5,774 nucleotides of DNA from Anaerolineaceae bacterium (GTDB taxonomy: Bacteria; Chloroflexota; Anaerolineae; Anaerolineales; Anaerolineaceae), in assembly GCA_003542325.1 (NCBI GenBank), contig DPKV01000035.1, forward strand, positions 1-5,774. The letters are read 5' to 3'. The notes under the pieces are model-generated. The model was not told the DNA's origin. It saw only the letters and a list, made by a program, of their open reading frames with translations, and made no database searches. Both the position numbers and the translations under genes were made by a program. Positions 1-5,774 of this stretch are shown piece after piece; position 1 is the first letter of the stretch, and every line of letters starts with the position of its first letter.

Positions 1-1316
1 ACTGAGAGATCGGGGGCGTTGAAAGCAGGAATGCCCTGGCTGACCAACCATGCCATGGCTTTGTCGGAGCGTTCGCCGCCAACGAAAGAAATGGTGATCG
101 GTTTTTCGGTAACACCTGAGTCTTTAACAGCTGCGAGCAGATGTTCAGCGATCTCCTGTGGTTCAGTCACAGAAGTTTCACAATAAAGTACTGTCAATCC
201 ATCCACCCAGGGATGCGCAAAAGCGTACTTAGTGGCTTCGTAATACCACTCGTTGCCGGCTTGACCCGTCAGATCGACTGGATTTTTGGCGGAACCAAAA
301 TCGGGCATGTGTTTCTTGAGTTCTTTCTGAACATCGGCTGGGGCAAAGTGCAGGGGCAAGCCAGCATGTTCAGCCGCATCCGTCGCCAACACGCCCACAC
401 CACCACCGTTGGTGATGACCAACAGGTTGTCGCCGGTCATGGGGGGCTGCAATGACAGCGCCAGTGTGCAATCAAACAGGTCACCCAAATCAGTCGCCTG
501 GATAGCGCCCGCCTGTTTGAAAGCTGCATCGTAAATTTTCTGTGAGCCTGCCAGTGAACCGGTATGTGATGCAGCAGCGGCCGCGCCGTGAGCAGAAACA
601 CCAGACTTCAGGACCACAATGGGTTTGGTAGCCTTGGATGATTCTTCAATGAAACGACGGCCGTCTTGTAAACCCTCAATGTAGAGGGTGATACAATTTG
701 TATTCTCATCTTCGTTCAACCAGGCGACCAAATCGCCAAAATTGATGTCAGACATGTTGCCAATGGAAACCAGTTTGTCAAAGCCGATCCTGCGGGTATA
801 GGTGATGGCATCCATGGCGATCAGGAGCGCGCCTGATTGTGAAACAAGGGATGCAGAACCGTTCAGAGGCAGGAATGGCGCAAATGACGCATTCATTTTG
901 TCCGAGTTGGACAGGGTGCCGACGATATTGGGGCCTAAAACGCGCATACCGTATTCATGTGCCAGGGTTACCAGGTCCTTTTCCAATTGGTGTTCACCGA
1001 CTTCGCCAAAACCAGAAGTGATGACGATCAAACCCTTGACGCCTTTCTCCCCGCATTCTTTTGCAGCTTGAAGAACGTATTTGGCGGGGATGGTGACAAC
1101 AGCGGCATCCACATCTCCTGGGATGTCCAAAACTGATGTATATACCTTTAACCCAAGAATCTCGTCAGCAGATGGGTTTATGGGGTAAATTCCACCTTCA
1201 TACCCGCTTTCGACAAGATTCTTTACAACAGTATGTCCAATTTTTCCCGGTGTTGTGGAAGCGCCAATAACAGCAATGTTCTTGGGCCTCAATAGTCCGG
1301 TTAATACATCATCCAC
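1..1316 (-). CDS. ADP-forming acetyl/acyl-CoA synthetase, alpha (CoA-ligase) part; 3' end outside window
   Basis: Family reaction: acyl-CoA + ADP + phosphate gives acid + CoA + ATP, a cytoplasmic energy-conserving step in fermenters. I translated 438 codons from a GTG start at 1316-1314; the gene continues past base 1. Residues 14-27 (IAVIGASTTPGKIG) form the Rossmann CoA-binding motif. A GPN motif (GPNIVG, where many relatives have Cys for Ile), SLVSQSGAL and GNMSD mark the CoA-binding and first ligase domains. SHTGSLAGS carries His251, matching the phosphorylated catalytic histidine of the alpha subunit. NGGGVGV (303-309) and NPVDLTG (Asp348) belong to the second ligase domain. The start is supported by AGGAGG five bases upstream. 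It lies divergent to the glycerate kinase gene. The missing end hides whether an ATP-grasp beta domain or a GNAT domain is fused, so substrate and the alternative protein-acetyltransferase role stay open. Confidence 0.9.
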   Translation of the reverse strand, partial: MDDVLTGLLRPKNIAVIGASTTPGKIGHTVVKNLVESGYEGGIYPINPSADEILGLKVYTSVLDIPGDVDAAVVTIPAKYVLQAAKECGEKGVKGLIVITSGFGEVGEHQLEKDLVTLAHEYGMRVLGPNIVGTLSNSDKMNASFAPFLPLNGSASLVSQSGALLIAMDAITYTRRIGFDKLVSIGNMSDINFGDLVAWLNEDENTNCITLYIEGLQDGRRFIEESSKATKPIVVLKSGVSAHGAAAAASHTGSLAGSQKIYDAAFKQAGAIQATDLGDLFDCTLALSLQPPMTGDNLLVITNGGGVGVLATDAAEHAGLPLHFAPADVQKELKKHMPDFGSAKNPVDLTGQAGNEWYYEATKYAFAHPWVDGLTVLYCETSVTEPQEIAEHLLAAVKDSGVTEKPITISFVGGERSDKAMAWLVSQGIPAFNAPDLS

Positions 1317-1321
1317 TTGAG

Positions 1322-1327
1322 CCTCCT
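1322..1327 (-). promoter_or_regulatory. Shine-Dalgarno site of the acyl-CoA synthetase gene
   Basis: On the minus strand this reads AGGAGG, a full consensus match, five bases before the GTG codon at 1316. It decides the start, since no ATG lies nearby in frame. Confidence 0.85.
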
Positions 1328-1363
1328 AATAAATTTTTGATCCATTTCAAATTGTGGCAAGGA

Positions 1364-1379
1364 TGTGATATTCATCACA
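1364..1379. promoter_or_regulatory. CRP/FNR-family operator, perfect palindrome
   Basis: The bases TGTGATATTCATCACA match the CRP core TGTGA-N6-TCACA exactly, and the inverted arms TGTGAT/ATCACA are perfect. The centre (1371.5) is about 43 bases upstream of the start point expected from the TATAAT box at 1403-1408. That is close to the class II activator position for the glycerate kinase promoter. FNR-type regulators prefer TTGAT arms, so CRP-like specificity is favoured. The regulator is not encoded in this window, and Crp-superfamily members of other phyla may read such a site differently. Confidence 0.6.
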
Positions 1380-1402
1380 AATTACCATTCGCAATTTTAC
1401 CT

Positions 1403-1408
1403 TATAAT
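1403..1408 (+). promoter_or_regulatory. Probable -10 box for the glycerate kinase gene
   Basis: TATAAT is an exact consensus -10 and predicts a start point near 1415, giving a leader of about 67 bases before the TTG codon. There is no good -35 hexamer 16-18 bases upstream. That fits dependence on an activator bound at the palindrome at 1364-1379. The overlapping TTATAA (1402-1407) is self-complementary and gives TATAAG on the minus strand, so it might also serve the divergent gene. Confidence 0.5.
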
Positions 1409-1469
1409 TCATGGGAATTATTTGTTTGTGACAATTATCTCGTAAATCAGAGAGGATTATCTTGCTCTG

Positions 1470-1475
1470 AAAGGA
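1470..1475 (+). promoter_or_regulatory. Ribosome binding site of glycerate kinase
   Basis: AAAGGA ends six bases before the TTG codon at 1482. It supports this non-ATG start; the frame is open upstream to a stop at 1443-1445 but contains no ATG or GTG. Confidence 0.6.
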
Positions 1476-1481
1476 AAGGCA

Positions 1482-2855
1482 TTGATCACTCCTGAATCGT
1501 TTTTAAATAGTGTAATTGAGCGTAATGGACGCCTGGGGCAGGATGCGTGCCGCATCTTGGCTGCTGCCATCCAAGCTGTTGATCCGTATCAATGTGTAAT
1601 TGAAAAATTGCATCTGGATGGGAATGAGTTAATCATTGATAATGACCGATGCTCAGTTGAGCAAATCAACCGGATTTTTGTGATCGGTTTTGGGAAAGCC
1701 GCCGTACCCATGGCTAAAGCAGTTTTGGATCGGTTACAGGATAAGGTTGACTTTGCCCGCGTTATAGTAAAAGCACCTGAATTCGTAAATGAGGTGGGCT
1801 ATAAAAATAAACTGGAGGTCCTGATTGGGGGGCATCCCGTTCCGGATGAAAATTCAATCCAGGCAACAAGGTCGCTTATTGCTGATTTGCCCCAGTTTAC
1901 ACCAAGGGACCTGGTCATCGTTCTTATTTCCGGTGGGGGTTCTGCTCTCTTTACTTCACCCTTGGGCGATATTTCTCTTGACGATCTTCAATTGATGACT
2001 TCTTTACTGCTCAGGAGTGGCGCTGATATTCAGGAGATCAACACACTTCGAAAGCATGTCGATGGTGTGAAAGGGGGACGGCTTGCAGCGCTGTTATCAC
2101 CAGCTCGTATCCATACGCTGATCCTCTCAGATGTGATCGGGGACAGGCTGGATATGATCGCTTCCGGTCCAACTGTAGCTGACCCAACAACCTTTGCCGA
2201 TGCCTGGGAAATCATCAGAAAATATGATTTGACAGATGAAATGCCCCAAACCATCCTGTTATTGATCAGGGACGGCATGGAGAAACGGCTGCCAGAAACT
2301 TTGAAGGGTTCGGATCTTGAAGGGTTTCATTTGCATAATCATCTTGTGGGAACCAATAGAACTGCTTCAGAAGCTGCTTATGAAGAAGCGAAGCGTTTGG
2401 GGTATAACAGCATGGTCAGGTCAAATACACTGACCGGGTTAACCTTAGATGTCGCCAAAGCCCTGGACGCGGACCTCAGAGAAATGAAGACGGTTGATAA
2501 ACCGTATTGCCTGATCTATGGGGGAGAGACAACCGTCAAAGTCGTTGGGGGTGGACTGGGGGGGCGGAATCAGGATCTGGCCCTGCACATGGTACCAAAA
2601 ATCAGAGACCAGAAGGAACTGCTTTTCATTTCATTTGCAACAGATGGGGAGGATGGTCCTACAGATGCGGCCGGAGCCGCATCCGATGCCATTGTTTTCT
2701 CAGTCGGAACAAAGATGTCCCTTGACGTTACAACCTATATTGATACCAATAATGCCTATAACTATTTCAATAAGATGGGTGCTTTGATAAAAACAGGTTC
2801 AACGGGTACGAATGTAAATGACCTGATCTTGATTTTGGCTGGCGCGAATAACTAA
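1482..2855 (+). CDS. Glycerate 2-kinase (DUF4147/MOFRL family)
   Basis: Predicted to phosphorylate D-glycerate with ATP to 2-phosphoglycerate in the cytoplasm, feeding glyoxylate, serine or sugar-acid carbon into lower glycolysis. The protein has 457 residues, a normal full length. The N-terminal DUF4147 domain (about 1-330) shows GFGKAA (69-74, Lys72 aligning with the catalytic lysine), GGHPVPDENS (116-125), LISGGGSALF (148-157), the INTLRKH...KGGRLA stretch (186-202) and DVIGD...ASGPTVADPTTF (217-238). The C-terminal MOFRL domain has GGGLGGRNQDLAL (356-368, Arg362 as the second conserved catalytic residue), ATDGEDGPTDAAGA (386-399) and TGSTGTNVNDL (438-448). Family members usually have Asp at the second Asn of NNAY (423-426), a minor difference. 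TTG is the likely start: a Shine-Dalgarno-like site precedes it and the N-terminus matches the family. Some relatives are annotated hydroxypyruvate reductase (TtuD), but the kinase assignment is better supported. Confidence 0.93.
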   Translation: MITPESFLNSVIERNGRLGQDACRILAAAIQAVDPYQCVIEKLHLDGNELIIDNDRCSVEQINRIFVIGFGKAAVPMAKAVLDRLQDKVDFARVIVKAPEFVNEVGYKNKLEVLIGGHPVPDENSIQATRSLIADLPQFTPRDLVIVLISGGGSALFTSPLGDISLDDLQLMTSLLLRSGADIQEINTLRKHVDGVKGGRLAALLSPARIHTLILSDVIGDRLDMIASGPTVADPTTFADAWEIIRKYDLTDEMPQTILLLIRDGMEKRLPETLKGSDLEGFHLHNHLVGTNRTASEAAYEEAKRLGYNSMVRSNTLTGLTLDVAKALDADLREMKTVDKPYCLIYGGETTVKVVGGGLGGRNQDLALHMVPKIRDQKELLFISFATDGEDGPTDAAGAASDAIVFSVGTKMSLDVTTYIDTNNAYNYFNKMGALIKTGSTGTNVNDLILILAGANN

Positions 2856-3092
2856 TTAATCGTTTGATGTCAGTTTGTAAGCATATCCTAATTGATGTGC
2901 CAGCTTCTGATCTGAGGTATTAAGTTTATTAATGATATTAGACAAATGTCGTAAGACAATAGATTGTGGAATATGAAGCGTGCTTGCAATATCATCTACC
3001 GGTTTATAGTTTTTGGCTGCTGACAGAACAGTTGTTTCCCTGGGCGTCAATTGCTGCCTTGTATTTGCATCGTAAAATAATTGTCTTCTCAT
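2856..3092 (-). CDS. Small stand-alone LuxR/GerE-type helix-turn-helix regulator
   Basis: The 78-residue protein is almost wholly one LuxR-type DNA-binding domain. LTPRETTVL (16-24) matches the family's LTPRE-x-x-VL entry, the DDIASTLHIPQSIVLRHLSNI segment forms the scaffold and recognition helices, and IINKLN matches the usual I-x-x-KL end. No receiver, autoinducer or PAS domain precedes it, and an in-frame TGA four codons upstream (3102-3104) rules out a longer product, so it is not simply the tail of an interrupted regulator in this frame. ATG is at 3092-3090, with GAGG seven bases upstream. It lies downstream of and parallel to the GH13 gene, with its own probable promoter. Its stop directly abuts the glycerate kinase stop. 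The ligand, partner and targets cannot be read; autoregulation or control of the neighbouring GH13 gene is a guess. Confidence 0.8.
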   Translation of the reverse strand: MRRQLFYDANTRQQLTPRETTVLSAAKNYKPVDDIASTLHIPQSIVLRHLSNIINKLNTSDQKLAHQLGYAYKLTSND

Positions 3093-3099
3093 ACAATAA

Positions 3100-3103
3100 C
3101 CTC
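3100..3103 (-). promoter_or_regulatory. Ribosome binding site of the HTH regulator
   Basis: Minus-strand GAGG lies seven bases before the ATG at 3092, which supports that start for this short gene. Confidence 0.55.
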
Positions 3104-3149
3104 AAAACAATATCTCAACATTAATACAGTCAGTAAAGAATATAAACAG

Positions 3150-3155
3150 ATTATA
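3150..3155 (-). promoter_or_regulatory. Probable -10 box for the HTH regulator gene
   Basis: Minus-strand TATAAT is an exact match and would start transcription near 3143, about 50 bases before the ATG. No clear -35 at 16-18 bases was found; TTGAGA is present but only 11 bases upstream, too close. The gene may therefore have its own activated promoter in addition to read-through from the GH13 gene. Confidence 0.4.
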
Positions 3156-3263
3156 CGGACGCCGGGTCTCAAATCAGGCTTTAATTTCCTGGAAAAGTAT
3201 TTCTTAAAGCTTACAATACTGAATATTTTCGTATAGTGCACATGAATAAAGGAAACTCTTAGG

Positions 3264-4592
3264 TTAGATTAATCCTAACCAGGGAGAGTCCAATAGATTT
3301 ATAGAGGTGTCAGGGTTAATTTTCAAAATCATCGCCGGTGTTTGGGGCATTGAAATCTGTTTATTCGTCACCACAATTTGTTGATTTGTTATCAAATCGT
3401 AATATTCTCCATCCGGCAAATCACAATAGAAACCTTCCGGCAGGTCATTAATATTGAAGAGACCTAACAAACCTTTGACGCCATAAACCCACTCAACCTG
3501 GACAACGGGGTCGGCAGAAATAAAGCGTTGATGACCGTAGACAAATAGTTCATCTTTCTTAATCGAAAATAATCGTTTGTACCATGAGGAAAGGGGATAA
3601 TCACCCCAATCTATTTTATCGATATCAAACAAAGTCGGTGTATGTGTGGAACCGGATTCCTGCCCTGCATACATTAGAAACGCGCCCTGATTAAATACCT
3701 GAAATGCCGACCAGGCTTGTCCAATGACTTCGGTGGGAGCGAGGGCCATAATTCGGGCGTTATCATGATTTTCCACGCAACGCATTTTGATAAAGTCCCT
3801 GGGATAAATACCTTTCTGAAAATGCAGCATTTCCAGATATTGCTGGACCGGTAACCGGCGCCGGACACAATTTAAAAAGAGCGGCCAAATATCATAATCA
3901 TAGGTGATATCAAAGGTCGAATACAATTCTGAATCGGAATGAGCTACCAGGCCTCGCTCACGGCGTTCCACCACCCAGGCTGTGTGAACACTTTCTGCCA
4001 GCCAAATCGTCTCAGGATTGATCGCCTCAACCTGTTCTTTGGCCTTTAGCCAAAATTCAATCGGAACAATTGACGCTACATCGCAACGAAAACCATCGAC
4101 GCCGATTTTCACCCAATAACAGAGAGAATCAATCAGATATTTCTCCAGAAGAGGATTGGGATACTTCAGATCAATCACATCAGACCATTCCGGCACGGTG
4201 CTTACAGGTTTGCCATCATCATTGTGATGAAAGAAATCGGGATGCTCTGAGACCAGAAGGGAATCGTGCGAGGTGTGGTTAAACACAACATCGATCATGA
4301 CCTTCAGATCAAGATCGTGAGCGGTATCAACCAAACTTTGGAAATCGGCAAGGGTCCCATATTCAGGGTTGACACTTCGATAATCCTGAATCGAATAAGG
4401 ACATCCAAGTTTCCCTTTCTTATTCAGTTGACCAATCGGGTGGATTGGCATAAGCCACAAGACATCAACGCCAAGGGCCTTGATCCTGGGAAGATCTCGT
4501 GTAACATCGTCAAATGTTCCATTTGGCCCGTGATTCCGGACGTATACTTCATACAGAATGAGATTACGGAGACTAGAACGGTCACCTTTCAT
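3264..4592 (-). CDS. GH13 alpha-amylase-family glycoside hydrolase, probably cytoplasmic
   Basis: Predicted to hydrolyse or transfer alpha-1,4-linked glucans such as maltodextrins. From the ATG at 4592 it has 442 residues: a (beta/alpha)8 barrel to about residue 345, then a beta-sandwich domain (about 355-425). All GH13 catalytic regions are visible: DVVFNH (101-106, region I), GFRCDVAS (167-174, region II, nucleophile Asp171 with Arg169), WLAESV (197-202, region III, acid/base Glu200) and ENHDNA (274-279, region IV, His276 and Asp277). LMYAGQE is the late-barrel motif. No signal peptide follows this start, so the enzyme is probably internal. The start is chosen for AGGAG nine bases upstream. 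A TTG at 4682 would add 30 residues but has no ribosome site and lies at the predicted transcription start. Subfamily and exact substrate (alpha-amylase, cyclomaltodextrinase or alpha-glucosidase) cannot be fixed by eye. Confidence 0.9.
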   Translation of the reverse strand: MKGDRSSLRNLILYEVYVRNHGPNGTFDDVTRDLPRIKALGVDVLWLMPIHPIGQLNKKGKLGCPYSIQDYRSVNPEYGTLADFQSLVDTAHDLDLKVMIDVVFNHTSHDSLLVSEHPDFFHHNDDGKPVSTVPEWSDVIDLKYPNPLLEKYLIDSLCYWVKIGVDGFRCDVASIVPIEFWLKAKEQVEAINPETIWLAESVHTAWVVERRERGLVAHSDSELYSTFDITYDYDIWPLFLNCVRRRLPVQQYLEMLHFQKGIYPRDFIKMRCVENHDNARIMALAPTEVIGQAWSAFQVFNQGAFLMYAGQESGSTHTPTLFDIDKIDWGDYPLSSWYKRLFSIKKDELFVYGHQRFISADPVVQVEWVYGVKGLLGLFNINDLPEGFYCDLPDGEYYDLITNQQIVVTNKQISMPQTPAMILKINPDTSINLLDSPWLGLI

Positions 4593-4601
4593 CAGATATC
4601 G

Positions 4602-4606
4602 CTCCT
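4602..4606 (-). promoter_or_regulatory. Ribosome binding site that fixes the GH13 start
   Basis: Minus-strand AGGAG (within CCAGGAG) lies nine bases before the ATG at 4592. No comparable site precedes the in-frame TTG at 4682, so the shorter protein is preferred. Confidence 0.6.
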
Positions 4607-4687
4607 GGGTATGGCCGGAAACAGCTTGCTTATTGAACGAACATTGAGAAATAAAAGCAAATAAAAACCGGAGAGGAACCAATCTGA

Positions 4688-4695
4688 ATTATAAT
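4688..4695. promoter_or_regulatory. Self-complementary, possibly bidirectional -10 box
   Basis: ATTATAAT is a perfect 8-base palindrome. It reads TATAAT on the plus strand at 4690-4695 and TATAAT on the minus strand at 4688-4693. It sits between the divergent GH13 and DUF4380 genes and predicts start points near 4702 (plus, leader about 33 bases) and 4681 (minus, leader about 89 bases). Neither direction has a convincing -35, so promoter strength or activator need is unknown. Confidence 0.5.
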
Positions 4696-4722
4696 ACTGC
4701 TTAACTTAAGGTCTCTAGATAG

Positions 4723-4727
4723 AAGGA
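4723..4727 (+). promoter_or_regulatory. Ribosome binding site of the DUF4380 gene
   Basis: AAGGA, part of AGAAGGAAG, lies seven bases before the ATG at 4735. This is good spacing and supports that start. Confidence 0.65.
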
Positions 4728-4734
4728 AGCATTA

Positions 4735-5631
4735 ATGGAAAAAGTGGTGTATGGTGGTTGGGAAAATTGTTATCGGTTGGCCAATGACAAGGTCGAACTC
4801 ATTGTCACTGCTGATGTGGGGCCCAGGATCATCCGGTTTGGCTTTTTGGGTCGCGAAAACATGTTTGGTGAAATTAAAGGCCAGCTCGGGACAACCAAAT
4901 CGGATAGTTGGATGATCTTTGGGGGTCACCGGCTCTGGCATTCTCCAGAAGCAGCACGGACCTATTATCCGGACTTCGAACCCGTCCTGGTGCAGGAAAT
5001 TGAAGATGGCCTGGTTGTTACCCAAAAACCTGAACCGACTACCGGGATTCAGAAGCAAATGGAAATCCGGATGAGTCCGGATCGGCCAGAGGTCCAGGTA
5101 AAACATACACTGATCAACCATAATGTCTGGCCGGTCGAGACCGCTCCCTGGAGCCTTTCTGTGATGGATGTCGGCGGTACCGCTATTGTTCCATTACCAC
5201 CTCGGGGCTCTCACCCTGAAGCGATGACACCCACCAGCGTTCTCTCAATTTGGCCCTATACGGATTTATCTGACCCGCGTTGGGGATTGGGCTTCAGATT
5301 TGTATTATTAAAACAAGATTCTCATAATACAGTGCCCCAAAAAATAGGGGTTTTCAATTCAGAAGGGTGGGCGGCCTATGCCAACCATAATGCTCTGTTT
5401 GTGAAGCAAACACCATTGCAGTTTGATGGCATCTATCCCGATCTTGGTGTAAATTTTGAGCTGTTCACCAATGAAATGATCCTGGAAGTGGAGAGCCTTG
5501 GTCCATTGGAAATGATCCCACCGAAAGGCACAATCGATCACTTTGAGTATTGGACCCTGCATGATAACGTCTCACAGCCGCAAAATGATGAGGATGTGGA
5601 AAAGCTGATCCTCCCATTGCTCAAACAATAG
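4735..5631 (+). CDS. DUF4380 protein, galactose-mutarotase-like fold, function unknown
   Basis: The 298-residue protein resembles the DUF4380 family, whose members have the beta-sandwich fold of aldose 1-epimerases, but I know of no assigned reaction. Recognisable family stretches are VELIVTADVGPRIIRFGF (20-37), FGGHRLWHSPE (62-72, with His65, His69 and Glu72 as polar candidates for a sugar site), TGIQKQMEIR (103-112), ETAPWSLSVM (135-144), PLPPRGSHPE (153-162), WPYTDLSDPRW (173-183) and FELFTNEMILEVESLGPL (241-258). There is no signal peptide or membrane segment, so it should be cytoplasmic. The gene is divergent from the GH13 gene with a shared -10 region and ends at a strong terminator, so it is a single-gene unit. 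A sugar-related role (mutarotase or a carbohydrate-binding enzyme) is inferred from fold and neighbour only. The family call is from recalled sequence resemblance. Confidence 0.8.
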   Translation: MEKVVYGGWENCYRLANDKVELIVTADVGPRIIRFGFLGRENMFGEIKGQLGTTKSDSWMIFGGHRLWHSPEAARTYYPDFEPVLVQEIEDGLVVTQKPEPTTGIQKQMEIRMSPDRPEVQVKHTLINHNVWPVETAPWSLSVMDVGGTAIVPLPPRGSHPEAMTPTSVLSIWPYTDLSDPRWGLGFRFVLLKQDSHNTVPQKIGVFNSEGWAAYANHNALFVKQTPLQFDGIYPDLGVNFELFTNEMILEVESLGPLEMIPPKGTIDHFEYWTLHDNVSQPQNDEDVEKLILPLLKQ

Positions 5632-5639
5632 ATTAACCG

Positions 5640-5680
5640 AAAAGTGCTGGCTAAAGTATGTAGTCAGCACTTTTTCTTTT
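5640..5680 (+). terminator. Intrinsic terminator after the DUF4380 gene
   Basis: The arms 5640-5653 (AAAAGTGCTGGCTA) and 5661-5674 (TAGTCAGCACTTTT) pair over 14 bases with one G-U pair, around a 7-base loop. A T-rich tail (CTTTTT) follows. It begins nine bases after the stop codon. Read on the minus strand the stem is kept but only a short T run follows, so it may also stop, more weakly, the convergent gene from the right edge. Confidence 0.88.
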
Positions 5681-5696
5681 TAATTATCACACAACC

Positions 5697-5774
5697 TTAA
5701 ACCACGTTTGTTATATCAATGATTTTTCCAATCAGCAAGCCAGCGACAAATCCAACGATGCCCCATATGGCGAT
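5697..5774 (-). CDS. C-terminal end of a probable membrane protein (partial)
   Basis: An open minus-strand frame enters from the right edge and ends with TAA at 5699-5697, leaving 25 visible residues. They contain a hydrophobic, glycine-rich stretch (WGIVGFVAGLLIGKIID) that looks like a terminal transmembrane helix followed by a short tail ending in NVV. The small-residue spacing suggests helix packing. The family cannot be named from so little. It is convergent with the DUF4380 gene across the terminator. The call rests on the open frame, strong hydrophobic pattern and position, so a chance frame remains possible. Confidence 0.5.
   Translation of the reverse strand: MAIWGIVGFVAGLLIGKIIDITNVV

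Noticed and set aside
141..1071. Plus-strand open frames at 141-455, 802-1071 and 839-1021
   Set aside because: They lie antisense to the well-matched acyl-CoA synthetase frame, have low-complexity composition without recognisable domains, and lack ribosome sites.
1317..1481. Riboswitch or structured leader ahead of glycerate kinase
   Set aside because: The predicted leader of about 67 bases shows no long paired arms or known aptamer core; the visible structure is better explained as operator and promoter.
3262..3280. Hairpin GGTTAG/CTAACC overlapping the GH13 stop codon as a terminator
   Set aside because: The stem is only six pairs with a 7-base loop and no T tract follows on the minus strand, so it does not qualify as an intrinsic terminator.
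4266..4664. Plus-strand 132-codon open frame opposite the GH13 gene
   Set aside because: The minus strand here encodes conserved GH13 barrel motifs, and the plus-strand product resembles nothing known to me, so it is a shadow frame.
4593..4682. 30-residue N-terminal extension of the GH13 protein from a TTG start, resembling a weak signal peptide
   Set aside because: The hydrophobic run is very short, no ribosome site precedes the TTG, and the predicted -10 box would start the transcript at that codon; the ATG at 4592 has AGGAG.
4732..5121. Minus-strand 129-codon open frame opposite the DUF4380 gene
   Set aside because: It mirrors the conserved DUF4380 coding sequence and shows no domain of its own.
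1..5774. Mobile element, CRISPR array, defence or biosynthetic cluster
   Set aside because: No transposase, integrase, repeat array or terminal inverted repeats are present, and every long frame matches ordinary metabolic or regulatory families.

Overview
The window looks like ordinary bacterial chromosome of moderate GC content. There are no mobile elements, CRISPR arrays, RNA genes or phage-like genes. The gene set is an ADP-forming acyl-CoA synthetase, a MOFRL-type glycerate kinase, an intracellular GH13 enzyme and a DUF4380 mutarotase-like protein. That would fit an anaerobic carbohydrate fermenter, perhaps of the Chloroflexota (Anaerolineae-like). The taxonomy is an inference from protein style and was not tested.

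Layout, left to right. (1) A minus-strand gene for the CoA-binding/ligase half of an ADP-forming acetyl-CoA synthetase starts with GTG at 1316 and runs off the left edge. (2) A divergent intergenic region (1317-1481) holds a perfect CRP/FNR-type palindrome and a TATAAT box. (3) A complete plus-strand glycerate 2-kinase gene (1482-2855) starts with TTG. (4) A small minus-strand LuxR/GerE-type helix-turn-helix protein (2856-3092) has a stop codon directly abutting the kinase stop codon. (5) A 171-base gap holds a likely promoter for that regulator. (6) A minus-strand GH13 alpha-amylase-family gene (3264-4592) follows. (7) A second divergent region (4593-4734) contains a self-complementary -10 box that could serve both directions. 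(8) A plus-strand DUF4380 gene (4735-5631) ends at a strong intrinsic terminator. (9) The last 25 codons of a minus-strand, probably membrane, protein enter from the right edge.

How the genes may work together is inference. The GH13 enzyme would cleave or rearrange cytoplasmic alpha-glucans, and its divergent DUF4380 partner may act on sugars because of its mutarotase-like fold. Glycerate kinase feeds 2-phosphoglycerate into lower glycolysis. The ADP-forming synthetase converts acyl-CoA to acid with ATP formation at the end of fermentation. The CRP-like site between the last two could tie them to carbon or redox state. I found no convincing new multi-gene system; the points of interest are the regulatory layout and the uncharacterised DUF4380 and stand-alone HTH proteins.
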